A stretch of 64,000 nt of DNA from Maribacter hydrothermalis. GTDB taxonomy: Bacteria > Bacteroidota > Bacteroidia > Flavobacteriales > Flavobacteriaceae. The notes beneath the pieces are model-generated. The model ran no database searches, was not told the DNA's origin, and worked only from the letters and a program-made list of their open reading frames with translations. A program made the position numbers and the translations under genes. The number at the start of each line of letters is the position of its first letter. Position 1 is the first letter of the stretch. The stretch spans positions 1,550,001-1,614,000 of the forward strand of contig NZ_CP018760.1 of the NCBI RefSeq assembly GCF_001913155.1. Reading direction: 5' to 3'. Shown here in pieces: positions 50,895 through 59,112 of this stretch.

Positions 50895-52436
50895 TTAAGA
50901 AGCCTGATGCGATTCTTTTAAAAGATCTACCACACTTTTTACCGGATTAAACGTAACCAATGGCACTTCTACAAAAATTGTATTCCAGAATGCCATAGCA
51001 CCGTTCCATAAACCCGGGAGTTCAAGTGCCTTTAATTCTTTACCGTCTTTTGTTTTACCGGTAATAAAACCTTGTTTCTCATCCACAAATTTTAAAAGGT
51101 CATATTTTTGACCTTTATAATTACGAACGGCACAAACTAAGTCAACCGGATTAAAATGAGTTGAATTCTTAAGAATATCTGCTTGTTGTTTATTATCCAT
51201 ATCTATTTGGGCAGACTCTATAATCTGTAATGAAACCTCACCCTTACCATTAGTAACCCAAAACGGACCACCCCCAGGCTCACCTTCATTTTTTACCATA
51301 CCGCAAATACGAATAGGTCTATTGATTTTATCTTTTAGGATGTTTAGTTTATCAGCATTTGATTTTGAATCGAAGTCATCTGAGAACCGAACATTTAAGT
51401 TGGTAAACAAAAATTTCTTGATTTCTTCTATTTGATTATCTCCAACATTTCCTTTATCCAGCATCCTTGCATATTCAAAAGCTTTTTCTTGCTCTTTTAA
51501 AAGTACTCCTGCCAAAACTTTTTTACTATCTGCAACGGCTTTTGCATCTTTCATTACTGCAACGTTATCAATATTTTTAATAAAGATTACATCTGCATCT
51601 TGCTCGTTTAAATTCTGAATTAATGCACCATGACCACCTGGCCTAAATAATACAGATCCATCTTCATTTCTAAACGGATTATTGTCCATATCTACTGCCA
51701 AGGTGTCTGTCGATGATTTTTGAAATGAATAATCTACATTATATTTAATTCCTGTATCCTTTGAGACTTTAGGAGCAACTTCTTTAAATTCGGTTTCGAA
51801 CATTTCTTTATGTTGCTCAGAAACTGTAAAATGTAATGTTGCCTGTCCGTTAGACCCTGCATACAATGCCCCTTCTTTTAAATGCTCTTCAAAAGCAGTT
51901 GCTGCCGAAGATTCATACTTATGAAACGGCAACAAACCCTTTGGATAAAAACCGTAGTTTAGCGCATTTTCGCCTAATAACTCCGTGATAAATCTAAAAA
52001 CTTTCTCTCCCTGTGAATTAGAAGTAATTCGTATTCTATCCATAACCTTTTGGTAAAAAGGAAAACGCTCTAAACCTTCAGAAAACTGCTTAATATCTTT
52101 ATCATTGGTTCTTTTCAAATACTCATCTAGGGATTCCTCATTAGGGTCATATACATCCAGAAAATTAAATAATGCTTTGAACATTCTAGAAGCTGCACCA
52201 GAAGCAGGTACAAATTTTAAAATATCAAGTCCTTTAATTTTATTATCATAAAATGCTATTAGCTCTATTTCTTCTGTATCAGAAAATTTAAGAATACCAT
52301 TACCTATAACGGCTGCATTCTTAAGATTTACAAAGGGTATACCTTCTTTAAATGTGTTGATATGACTCAACATACTTTCTTTAGAAATTCCTTTTTTCTG
52401 TAATTGCTTTTGGTCGTTGTCAGTTAGTTTTATCAT
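50895..52436 (-). CDS. DUF4301 family protein
   Basis: The 513-residue protein has the DUF4301 pattern: LKFVPASGAASRMFKALFNF (about 92-111), LPFHKYESSAATAFEEHL (about 168-185), LFRPGGHGALIQNLNEQDADVIFIKNIDN (split around GALIQNL, the nucleotidyltransferase-like core) and PIRICGMVKNEGEPGGGPFW. The PGGHGAL and NEGEPGGGPF segments look like phosphosugar-binding loops, so a nucleotidyltransferase-like activity is possible. The start overlaps the kinase gene stop by 4 bp (ATGA), so it is translationally coupled to the possible thiamine genes upstream. Confidence 0.85.
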   Translation of the reverse strand: MIKLTDNDQKQLQKKGISKESMLSHINTFKEGIPFVNLKNAAVIGNGILKFSDTEEIELIAFYDNKIKGLDILKFVPASGAASRMFKALFNFLDVYDPNEESLDEYLKRTNDKDIKQFSEGLERFPFYQKVMDRIRITSNSQGEKVFRFITELLGENALNYGFYPKGLLPFHKYESSAATAFEEHLKEGALYAGSNGQATLHFTVSEQHKEMFETEFKEVAPKVSKDTGIKYNVDYSFQKSSTDTLAVDMDNNPFRNEDGSVLFRPGGHGALIQNLNEQDADVIFIKNIDNVAVMKDAKAVADSKKVLAGVLLKEQEKAFEYARMLDKGNVGDNQIEEIKKFLFTNLNVRFSDDFDSKSNADKLNILKDKINRPIRICGMVKNEGEPGGGPFWVTNGKGEVSLQIIESAQIDMDNKQQADILKNSTHFNPVDLVCAVRNYKGQKYDLLKFVDEKQGFITGKTKDGKELKALELPGLWNGAMAFWNTIFVEVPLVTFNPVKSVVDLLKESHQAS

Positions 52437-52996
52437 TTATTTAATATCTGATCTATGTGGTTAATGGCCTTTTCTAATCGTTGTTTTTTATTCCCCTTTA
52501 AGATAATAAAATTTTTGCCGTACTTCTCTAAAGTGTCCTTAAAATAATTGAACATTTCTTCTCTTTCATTTGGCTTATCCCTTAAATCATCGGCCTCCCA
52601 AGGAATATCTATATAAGTCAACAAATAGAGGTCATAGGTATTTTCTAAAGCATACTTTTCTAATACAGGATCACAATTACCAATGTAATATGCCTCTGAA
52701 TATACTTTTGTTTCTAACAAATCAGTATCACATATAAGAATATCCGTGGCTTTTTTAGTCAACTCATTCTCTAAACGCATTTGCCCTTCTGCAATAGGCA
52801 ACAAATCATGTGGTTCACAAGTTTTACGTTCATTGTTCCATTTATCTTGCAAATAATTTCTTGCATACTCAGGTACCCAAACGGTATGGTAATGCCTTGC
52901 CAATTGTTCTGATAAGGTTGTCTTCCCAGTCGATTCTGGGCCAAAAAGAACCACTTTTATGACATTTGAAGGTTCTTGTCTATATTTTTCTTCCAT
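52433..52996 (-). CDS. NadR-like AAA-type nucleoside/vitamin kinase
   Basis: The 187 residues have the P-loop FGPESTGKTTLSEQLA (about 18-33) and the NadR ribosylnicotinamide-kinase pattern: VPEYARNYL (about 41-49), CDTDLLETKVYSE and LTYIDIPWEADDLRD. NadR kinase domains phosphorylate nicotinamide riboside; related proteins in thiamine loci may phosphorylate thiamine. The gene starts inside pnuC (40-bp overlap) and overlaps DUF4301. The PnuC-kinase pair is a trap-and-phosphorylate import system. The substrate (nicotinamide riboside or thiamine) is undecided; nearby thiamine genes favour the latter. Confidence 0.8.
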   Translation of the reverse strand: MEEKYRQEPSNVIKVVLFGPESTGKTTLSEQLARHYHTVWVPEYARNYLQDKWNNERKTCEPHDLLPIAEGQMRLENELTKKATDILICDTDLLETKVYSEAYYIGNCDPVLEKYALENTYDLYLLTYIDIPWEADDLRDKPNEREEMFNYFKDTLEKYGKNFIILKGNKKQRLEKAINHIDQILNK

Positions 52997-53589
52997 GCAT
53001 TATAGCCGTAAATGGCCAATATTGTGAAAATTAGATATTGAAAACTAGTAAACGTAAATCCTTTATAAAAGTATAACGGCACTGAAATTATATCTCCTAT
53101 GATCCAATATATCCAATTTTCTACTTTTCTTTTAGCCATTAACCACATACCTACAAAAAATACGGCTGTTGTTATAGTATCAACATAAGCTGTCCAACTA
53201 TTCCACTTGTCAAAAACTTGATACACCGTAAACACGAAAATAATCGTACCTATAAAAATGAAAACTGAGGTGATATTTTCTTTTTTGGTTACCCGAGAAA
53301 TTGGGGTATAATGTTCTGCATCCACCTTTCTTGTCCAAATATACCACCCGTATAAACTCATTATAAAGTAATATATATTAATTAACATATCACCTATTAA
53401 GCCCCATTTAAGTAGTAGATATACAAAAATTGATGTACTAACCATCCCAGTAGGGTACACTAAAATATTATTCTGCTTAGAGAACCACACAGATAATAAT
53501 CCAAAAATTACAGCTACAATTTCAAGCGTAATATCTAAAGTATTATAATCAGCATATTGGCCAAAGAGATAATCAAAAATGGGGTTCAT
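52957..53589 (-). CDS. pnuC: PnuC-family vitamin transporter (possibly PnuT, thiamine)
   Basis: The 210-residue polytopic protein has seven transmembrane helices of the PnuC fold. The motif SLYGWYIW (about 79-86) and WNSWTAYVDTITTAVFFVGMWLM (split around TTAVFF, about 130-150) are typical. A Trp-rich end region (WIYWIIGDIISVPLYFYKG) completes it. PnuC proteins facilitate uptake of nicotinamide riboside; PnuT members carry thiamine. It sits between a thiamine-binding-type protein and a kinase and close to a TPP-riboswitch receptor, so a thiamine role is favoured by context. The 5' end overlaps the preceding gene by 17 bp. Confidence 0.88.
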   Translation of the reverse strand: MNPIFDYLFGQYADYNTLDITLEIVAVIFGLLSVWFSKQNNILVYPTGMVSTSIFVYLLLKWGLIGDMLINIYYFIMSLYGWYIWTRKVDAEHYTPISRVTKKENITSVFIFIGTIIFVFTVYQVFDKWNSWTAYVDTITTAVFFVGMWLMAKRKVENWIYWIIGDIISVPLYFYKGFTFTSFQYLIFTILAIYGYNAWKKNIDKNLQMS

Positions 53590-53833
53590 AGTCGCTTCTA
53601 TCAGATTTAACTATTTTCATGAATAGGAGTCCGCGGTCCATAAGCTCAAATGCTATTTTAATTTCTTTATTCAAAACCGCCATCACATCATCATAAGAAC
53701 CATAAAGTTGTGTGCTCAACGGATTTTCAAGAACCGTTAAACCACATTCACGTAATTTTTTTATGAAATTAATTATGTGCTCTTCAAAATCGTCCTGCAA
53801 TGGCGAAAAGGTTAATTCTACTGATATATTCAT
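53573..53833 (-). CDS. YkoF/MTH1187-type thiamine-binding protein
   Basis: The 86-residue protein matches the DUF77/MTH1187 family: MNISVELTFSPL at the N-terminus, IINFIKKLRECGLTVLENPL (about 20-39), STQLYGSYDDVMAVLNKEI and the C-terminal VKSDRSDYEPHF. Members of this ferredoxin-like fold bind thiamine or hydroxymethylpyrimidine. It has no signal peptide and overlaps the start of pnuC by 17 bp, making it first in the coupled series YkoF-like/PnuC/kinase/DUF4301. Confidence 0.85.
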   Translation of the reverse strand: MNISVELTFSPLQDDFEEHIINFIKKLRECGLTVLENPLSTQLYGSYDDVMAVLNKEIKIAFELMDRGLLFMKIVKSDRSDYEPHF

Positions 53834-53854
53834 TTAAAGTGTGCTTGTTTTTTA

Positions 53855-54499
53855 TTAATTCAATTCTTTATCTCTAGTAGCATAGACACAGGTGAATGCT
53901 TCAAACTCCAGAAATTTAATCTTATAGTGAGACAAATTTCCTTTGAATGTAATTTGTGCCGTGGTCTTTTGCGCATCAAACAAAAAATCTTTAACATTTA
54001 TATGCTCTAAAAAGCTTAGTCCTTTATGTCCGTAAATTTTATAAAGTGATTCTTTTGCGCCCCACACAATGGTCAACTTCCTTACTACTGCAGCAGTATT
54101 TGCCAACGTTTTATATTCCTCGAAAGGAGTGAATTTATGTGCTATTCTTAGAATTTTATCGCGTTGCATTTCAATATCAATACCCACATGTTCTGTTGTA
54201 CTAATGATGATTCCAGTGAAATTATGCGAATGGGTGATAGAGATAAAATTGCCGTCTTTTAAATGAGGCTTTCCGTTCTCATCATAAATTAAATCAGCAT
54301 CTTCATATCCATATTCTGCCAACAAATGCCTGATGCTTAAAAATGCCTTCCTGTGAAGTTCAGATTTCATCCCATTAAACCTAGTTTGGCAGTGTGAAGT
54401 CAGCTTTACCTTTTCCCACAACTTTTCTTCGGTCTCTTCAACCTTCCATATGGCAAGGGAGGTTTCTTCATTTACTGTTATAGTTTTGTAAAGCGGCAT
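53855..54499 (-). CDS. 4'-phosphopantetheinyl transferase (Sfp/AcpS superfamily)
   Basis: The protein has 214 residues from the ATG at 54499 (MPLYKTITV). Upstream in-frame ATGs would place 30 residues in the ahcY promoter region, so I reject them. The catalytic motifs are FISITHSHNFTGII (about 95-108), GIDIEMQRDKI (about 117-127, metal-binding Asp and Glu) and WGAKESLYKIYG (about 154-165). It transfers phosphopantetheine from CoA to an acyl- or peptidyl-carrier protein. It precedes the thiamine-binding-type gene by 21 nt on the same strand. No polyketide or NRPS gene is nearby. Confidence 0.9.
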   Translation of the reverse strand: MPLYKTITVNEETSLAIWKVEETEEKLWEKVKLTSHCQTRFNGMKSELHRKAFLSIRHLLAEYGYEDADLIYDENGKPHLKDGNFISITHSHNFTGIIISTTEHVGIDIEMQRDKILRIAHKFTPFEEYKTLANTAAVVRKLTIVWGAKESLYKIYGHKGLSFLEHINVKDFLFDAQKTTAQITFKGNLSHYKIKFLEFEAFTCVYATRDKELN

Positions 54500-54519
54500 G
54501 GGTTTCTTAGTGTTATTCG

Positions 54520-54527
54520 TACCTTTG
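54520..54527 (+). promoter_or_regulatory. -7 promoter element of ahcY (TACCTTTG)
   Basis: Exact TAnnTTTG match with GCACG after it, giving a leader of about 50 nt before the ATG at 54582. I see no SAH or SAM riboswitch in that leader. Confidence 0.55.
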
Positions 54528-54581
54528 CACGAATTAAAAATTGCTGTACACAGATTAACGAAAGTATAAAATAATAAAGAT

Positions 54582-55898
54582 ATGAGCACGAAAACTATTC
54601 CGTATGTGCCTTATAAGGTTAAGGATATTTCCCTTGCTGATTGGGGAAGAAAAGAAATTGAATTAGCAGAAGCTGAAATGCCAGGTTTAATGGCACTAAG
54701 AGAAGAGTACAAAAATGAGCAGCCTTTAAAAGGTGCTCGTATTGCTGGTTGCTTACACATGACCATACAAACTGCTGTTCTAATTGAAACATTAACAGCG
54801 TTAGGAGCAGAAGTTACTTGGAGTTCTTGCAATATATTTTCTACTCAAGACCAAGCAGCGGCAGCAATTGCAGCAACAGGAGTTCCTGTATATGCTTGGA
54901 AAGGAATGAACGAAGAAGAGTTTGATTGGTGTATTGAACAAACCTTATTTTTTGGTGAAGACAGAAAACCTTTAAACATGATATTGGATGATGGTGGTGA
55001 TTTAACCAATATGGTGCTGGATAAATACCCAGAAATGGCAGGAGAAATTAGAGGCCTTTCTGAAGAAACTACGACAGGTGTTCACCGTTTATACGAGCGT
55101 GTAAAAAAAGGAACTTTACCTATGCCAGCTATAAACGTTAATGATTCGGTTACTAAATCTAAATTCGATAACAAATATGGATGCCGCGAAAGTGCTGTAG
55201 ATGCTATACGTAGAGCTACAGATACCATGCTTGCAGGTAAGCGCGTAGTTGTTGCTGGTTACGGTGATGTTGGCAAAGGTACCGCTGCCTCTTTTAAAGG
55301 CGCTGGTTCTATTGTTACTGTTACTGAAATTGACCCTATTTGTGCTTTACAGGCGTGTATGGACGGTTTTGAAGTTAAAAAACTAGAAACGGTTATTGGT
55401 AACGCTGATATTGTAATTACGACTACCGGAAATAAAGATATTATTAGAGCTGAGCATTTTGAAGCCTTAAAAGACAAAGCTATTGTTTGTAACATTGGTC
55501 ACTTCGATAATGAAATTGATATGGCATGGTTAAATAAAAACCATGGTAAAAGCAAAGTAGAAATTAAACCTCAGGTTGATAAGTATACTATTAAAGATAA
55601 AGACTTAATCATCTTAGCAGAAGGTAGATTGGTAAACTTAGGTTGTGCTACTGGCCACCCTAGTTTTGTAATGAGTAATTCATTCACGAACCAAACACTT
55701 GCGCAAATTGAACTTTGGAAGAACAGCAAAAACTACGAGAACGATGTTTATATGTTGCCAAAACATTTAGATGAAAAAGTAGCAAAATTACACCTATCTC
55801 GTTTAGGAGCTGAACTTACTGAATTAAAGCAAGACCAAGCTGAATATATAGGAGTAACTGTAGAAGGCCCTTACAAGCCAGAATACTATAGATATTAA
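54582..55898 (+). CDS. ahcY: Adenosylhomocysteinase (SAH hydrolase)
   Basis: The 438 residues include [23 protein letters not shown] at the N-terminus, substrate motifs [15 protein letters not shown] (about 57-71), [17 protein letters not shown] and DDGGDLT, then the NAD motif [21 protein letters not shown] (split around GKGTAA, about 222-240). The C-terminus is [12 protein letters not shown], the Tyr/Lys tail that closes the cofactor site. It hydrolyses S-adenosylhomocysteine to adenosine and homocysteine. Followed by a strong bidirectional terminator. Confidence 0.98.
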   Translation: MSTKTIPYVPYKVKDISLADWGRKEIELAEAEMPGLMALREEYKNEQPLKGARIAGCLHMTIQTAVLIETLTALGAEVTWSSCNIFSTQDQAAAAIAATGVPVYAWKGMNEEEFDWCIEQTLFFGEDRKPLNMILDDGGDLTNMVLDKYPEMAGEIRGLSEETTTGVHRLYERVKKGTLPMPAINVNDSVTKSKFDNKYGCRESAVDAIRRATDTMLAGKRVVVAGYGDVGKGTAASFKGAGSIVTVTEIDPICALQACMDGFEVKKLETVIGNADIVITTTGNKDIIRAEHFEALKDKAIVCNIGHFDNEIDMAWLNKNHGKSKVEIKPQVDKYTIKDKDLIILAEGRLVNLGCATGHPSFVMSNSFTNQTLAQIELWKNSKNYENDVYMLPKHLDEKVAKLHLSRLGAELTELKQDQAEYIGVTVEGPYKPEYYRY

Positions 55899-55917
55899 GA
55901 CATTGGTTATTGAAACT

Positions 55918-55949
55918 AAAAAGGTCCTGACGAGCATCAGGACCTTTTT
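55918..55949. terminator. Bidirectional terminator after ahcY and the DUF3332 gene
   Basis: 13-bp perfect stem (AAAAAGGTCCTGA / TCAGGACCTTTTT) with a 6-nt loop. Confidence 0.85.
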
Positions 55950-55970
55950 TTATTTACTATTTTCTTCGTA

Positions 55971-56555
55971 TTAGTTATTCTCTGCCAACATACCTTCTAA
56001 ATAATAACAATCTGTCTGCTCTTTAATTTGAGCTAAACCTTCTTCTTTAGAACTTAGCGGATTAATTTTCACTTCTTTTCCGTTTGGCATATACACGATA
56101 TAAAAGCCTTCTTCGAAAGATGACAACTTTATAATCTCCCCATTAGGCCTTACAGCATTCCATGACTTATCACCTGGCTTATAAACCAAATCAATTTTTT
56201 TCCCTTTTTTAGGTCCGTCAACTACTGTTACCTGCATTCTGTTCTTCGTTGCGGTCATTTCAAACGTATTACCATCTCTTTCTACCATTTGAGTCTCTGA
56301 CTCACCTTCTTCCATAGCTATTGGGTTAGAACCGCTCCAAAATTCTATCACATTGAAAATAATGGCATCTCCTAAAAAGAATAACCCGTATACCGGTATT
56401 ATGTTCAAGCCCCAAAATACGAGGTTGTTTACAAACTTACTATCAGACACACCTTGGTTCCAGTCTTTTAGGTTATTGAATGCGCTAAAAGAACCTAAGC
56501 AACTAGAGAATAATAATGTACTCGCCATTGCAACACAGATAATTGATTTTTTCAT
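55971..56555 (-). CDS. DUF3332 lipoprotein
   Basis: The 194-residue protein has a lipobox FSSC (Cys 19) after a short hydrophobic stretch, then LGSFSAFNNLKDWNQGVSDSK and a second hydrophobic segment (about 45-65; NLVFWGLNIIPVYGLFFLGD), the DUF3332 pattern. The C-terminal part is beta-rich. Two further Cys are absent except CYYLEG near the end. Function unknown; envelope location is inferred. Convergent with ahcY, sharing its terminator. Confidence 0.85.
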   Translation of the reverse strand: MKKSIICVAMASTLLFSSCLGSFSAFNNLKDWNQGVSDSKFVNNLVFWGLNIIPVYGLFFLGDAIIFNVIEFWSGSNPIAMEEGESETQMVERDGNTFEMTATKNRMQVTVVDGPKKGKKIDLVYKPGDKSWNAVRPNGEIIKLSSFEEGFYIVYMPNGKEVKINPLSSKEEGLAQIKEQTDCYYLEGMLAENN

Positions 56556-56777
56556 AATATAAATTGTTTAGAATTAGATTCGTAAAGTAAAGACTGTCTA
56601 CCCATAGGGCTTCTTCTATACATTATATTGTTAACCCTATAGAAGCGTTTTTCCTTTACACTACATTAAATGATTGTTAAGCATCTAATTAATTTCAAAA
56701 TTCATAGTTTTAATTTTTTTAAGAAAAGTTGGTTTTGTACGATTACTTTTCTTTAAATTAAATCAAGAAAATTATAT

Positions 56778-57299
56778 ATGATACTATTCGTAGACATGGA
56801 TGAGGTAATTGCCGATACCTATGGCGCCCATATAGAAATTTATAATGCTGAGTTTAATGGGAAACTCACTACAGATTTATGTGCTGGTTCAGACGTTTGG
56901 AGCATGGTGCCAGAAACGCACCAAGACAGTGTTAGAAAGCACGCTACAAGAAGAGGTTTTTTTAGAAATTTAAAGCCTATAGCAGGCAGTCAAGAAATTT
57001 TGGCAAAATTAGCTAGCAAACATGAAGTGTATATAGCGTCGGCAGCCATGCAATTTCCCAATTCTTTAGAGGAAAAAAGCGAATGGTTAGATGAGCATTT
57101 TCCTTTTCTGCCATGGCAAAACCGTATTCTTTGTGGTCATAAACATATTTTAAAAGGTGATGTGCTCATAGACGATCGCAGCTATAATCTAGAAAGTTTC
57201 CACGGCCGTAGTTTACAATTTACATCGCCACACAATGTAAACACAGAAGGTTTTGAACGTGTTAATACTTGGTTTGAGATTGGCGAGAAACTATTGTAA
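56778..57299 (+). CDS. 5'(3')-deoxyribonucleotidase
   Basis: The 173-residue HAD-superfamily enzyme has nucleophile Asp in FVDMDEVIADTYGAH (residues 4-18), motif II region VYIASAAMQFPNSLEEKSEW (about 93-112), the Lys of motif III and the C-terminal acidic motif LIDDRSYNLESFHG (about 134-147). It dephosphorylates deoxyribonucleoside monophosphates, limiting dNTP pools. Single gene; a hairpin after the stop is shared with rpmA. Confidence 0.9.
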   Translation: MILFVDMDEVIADTYGAHIEIYNAEFNGKLTTDLCAGSDVWSMVPETHQDSVRKHATRRGFFRNLKPIAGSQEILAKLASKHEVYIASAAMQFPNSLEEKSEWLDEHFPFLPWQNRILCGHKHILKGDVLIDDRSYNLESFHGRSLQFTSPHNVNTEGFERVNTWFEIGEKLL

Positions 57300-57340
57300 T
57301 CAAAACCTTTTTTTGAAATTATACAACATTACATAACACA

Positions 57341-57374
57341 AAAAAACCCTCTTCATTGCTGAAAAGGGTTTTTT
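57341..57374. terminator. Bidirectional terminator between the deoxyribonucleotidase gene and rpmA
   Basis: AAAAAACCCT / AGGGTTTTTT arms with an inner TTC/GAA; A- and T-runs on both sides. Confidence 0.8.
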
Positions 57375-57392
57375 TAATTATTTACTTTTAGT

Positions 57393-57653
57393 TTATGCTT
57401 CAAAAGGCTCAATGGAAACATATGATTTTCCACCTGCTTTCTTTTCAAACTTCACTAAACCATCTACACGTGCGTGTAAAGTATGATCTTTTCCTGCGTA
57501 AACATTTTCACCAGGATTGTGCTTTGTTCCACGCTGTCTAACTAAAATGTTACCAGCGATTGCAGCTTGACCACCAAAAATCTTAACTCCTAATCGTTTA
57601 GATTCTGATTCTCTACCGTTTTTCGAACTACCTACACCTTTCTTATGTGCCAT
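57393..57653 (-). CDS. rpmA: Ribosomal protein L27
   Basis: The 86-residue protein starts [18 protein letters not shown] with the L27 N-terminus reaching the peptidyl-transferase centre, and continues [26 protein letters not shown] (split around GNILVRQ) and [16 protein letters not shown]. 41 nt after rplU on the same strand, the usual order. Confidence 0.98.
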   Translation of the reverse strand: MAHKKGVGSSKNGRESESKRLGVKIFGGQAAIAGNILVRQRGTKHNPGENVYAGKDHTLHARVDGLVKFEKKAGGKSYVSIEPFEA

Positions 57654-57694
57654 TGTCTAAGGTTTTAAATATTGTTATTACTCAATGGATAAGC

Positions 57695-58375
57695 TTATTT
57701 AGCTACACCACCATCTAATTCATCTTGCCATTTCTGTAACTCGTCCCATTTACCATCTGCAGCTAATTGTGCTTGTTTTGGCCATGTGTCAGTTACGTGA
57801 TTACCACGAACGTCAGCTATAATTTCAGCAATTTTAGCAGCATCTGTTTTTGCTAACTCCGCAAAAGTAGAAATACCCGCAGCGTTTAAAGTTTCAGCTA
57901 TTTTTGGACCAATACCTTCAACTTTTTTCAAATCATCACCTTTACCTGTAGCTTTTTTAGCTTTTGGCTTAGATGCTACAGAAACCTCTACTGGTGCCGC
58001 TTTACCATCTGCTTTCTTAGCTTTTGGCTCTGCTGCTTTTTTTGTTTCAGTTTTCTTAGCTCCTTTAGAAATAATAGATTCGATCACAATCTCCGTAAGA
58101 GATTGACGGTGTCCATTCTTCTTGCTGTAACCCTTACGTCTTTTCTTATGAAAAACGATTACTTTGTCACCTTTTAGGTGTTTAACGACTTTAGCCTCTA
58201 CTGCGGCTCCGTCTATAGCCGGGGCGCCGATAGTAACGTTCGATCCATCAGCCAAAAGAAGCACATTGTCAAAAGTGACTTTGTTACCTTCTTCTACCTG
58301 TAAACGGTGAACGTACACTTTCTGGTCTTTTGCAACTTTAAATTGCTGCCCTGCCATCTCTACAATTGCGTACAT
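57695..58375 (-). CDS. rplU: Ribosomal protein L21 with C-terminal helix-hairpin-helix extension
   Basis: The 226-residue protein is more than twice the ~103 residues of L21. Residues 1-102 are L21 (MYAIVEMAGQQFKVAKDQKV, KRRKGYSKKNGHRQ). After a Lys/Ala-rich linker (about 103-150) comes a helix-hairpin-helix-like domain (about 150-215): LKKVEGIGPKIAETLNAAGI, TFAELAKTDAAKIAEII and WPKQAQLAADGKWDEL. Such extended L21 is known in flavobacteria. The extension might bind nucleic acid on the ribosome surface. The promoter upstream has a well-spaced -33/-7 pair. Confidence 0.97.
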   Translation of the reverse strand: MYAIVEMAGQQFKVAKDQKVYVHRLQVEEGNKVTFDNVLLLADGSNVTIGAPAIDGAAVEAKVVKHLKGDKVIVFHKKRRKGYSKKNGHRQSLTEIVIESIISKGAKKTETKKAAEPKAKKADGKAAPVEVSVASKPKAKKATGKGDDLKKVEGIGPKIAETLNAAGISTFAELAKTDAAKIAEIIADVRGNHVTDTWPKQAQLAADGKWDELQKWQDELDGGVAK

Positions 58376-58425
58376 ATTGTTAAATGTAAAAATTAAACCT
58401 GATGGATTTTTTCCATAGGCGGGTG

Positions 58426-58455
58426 CAAATATACTTCTTAATCGTGAATTTACAA
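58426..58455 (-). promoter_or_regulatory. rplU-rpmA promoter with both -33 TTG and -7 TATATTTG
   Basis: On the minus strand TTG (58453-58455) and TATATTTG (58426-58433) are separated by 19 nt, the canonical Bacteroidota spacing; the best-formed promoter in the window. Leader about 45 nt. Confidence 0.75.
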
Positions 58456-58537
58456 GTGTTTTTTATAAATTTTATAAGCTCTTCATTTTAGCAGTATCTT
58501 AAAATTTAAATAACCTCATAAAAAAGAATGTTAGCAC

Positions 58538-58920
58538 TTATGTAGACAGTAAACCCATTCCCGCCACCATTATAAATACAATAGTCTTAAAACTTTGAAA
58601 TCGATTTACCTCTATAATCGAAAGCTCCTCTAAAAACCTAGGCTGCAACTCTGTTTAATATACTACTAAAAACAAAGTGAAAATAAGAGTAGCTACCCCA
58701 CCAGTTATAAAGCCCGCTATTAAACCCCACTGTATATGTAAATTCCTTTTCTTTCTTTAGCTTGTAATATTTAATTGCTTCATATATTGCAAAACCTATT
58801 ATAACTACATTAATGAGACTATAATACACTTTTATATGTAGCCCTAAAAGTTATAAAATTAGCCACTAAACAACCACTTACAGCAACTCCAAATCTAATA
58901 GATAATGCCTAGTTATGCAT
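58538..58920 (-). pseudogene. Decayed gene for a small membrane protein (DUF4199-like)
   Basis: Three minus-strand frames carry consecutive pieces of one small membrane protein. Frame A: (MHN, stop) ALSIRFGVAVSGCLVANFIT and RATYKSVL up to a stop. Frame B: YYSLINVVIIGFAIYEAIKY then KLKKEKEFTYTVGFNSG. Frame C: FITGGVATLIFTLFLVVY, a stop, then TELQPRFLEELSIIEVNR and QSFKTIVFIMVAGMGLL to a final stop. The pieces join at two frameshifts and two stops. Hydrophobic helices, a KxYK-type linker and LQPxFLEEL look like DUF4199. A sequencing error is possible for one event but not all. No intact version is in the window. Confidence 0.6.
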
Positions 58921-59112
58921 TGCAGCTATGTTTCATTTAAGAATTAACTTTTAAATTAATAAGTAATCAATTACAAGCTTCATTTGTTTTTGTTAAAGAA
59001 TTCATATATTGAATATTCTTCCTACAAAATTGAATTGTAATGTAACAAAATTGGAAAGCAACAAACTAATTATACACTACTATCTAATAACACTTAACTA
59101 AATACTATATAA

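Noticed and set aside
54528..54581. SAH or SAM riboswitch before ahcY
   Set aside because: The leader is only about 50 nt and AT-rich, with no recognisable aptamer.
54500..54589. Longer N-terminus of the phosphopantetheinyl transferase
   Set aside because: The added 30 residues cross the ahcY promoter; family proteins start near MPLYKTI.
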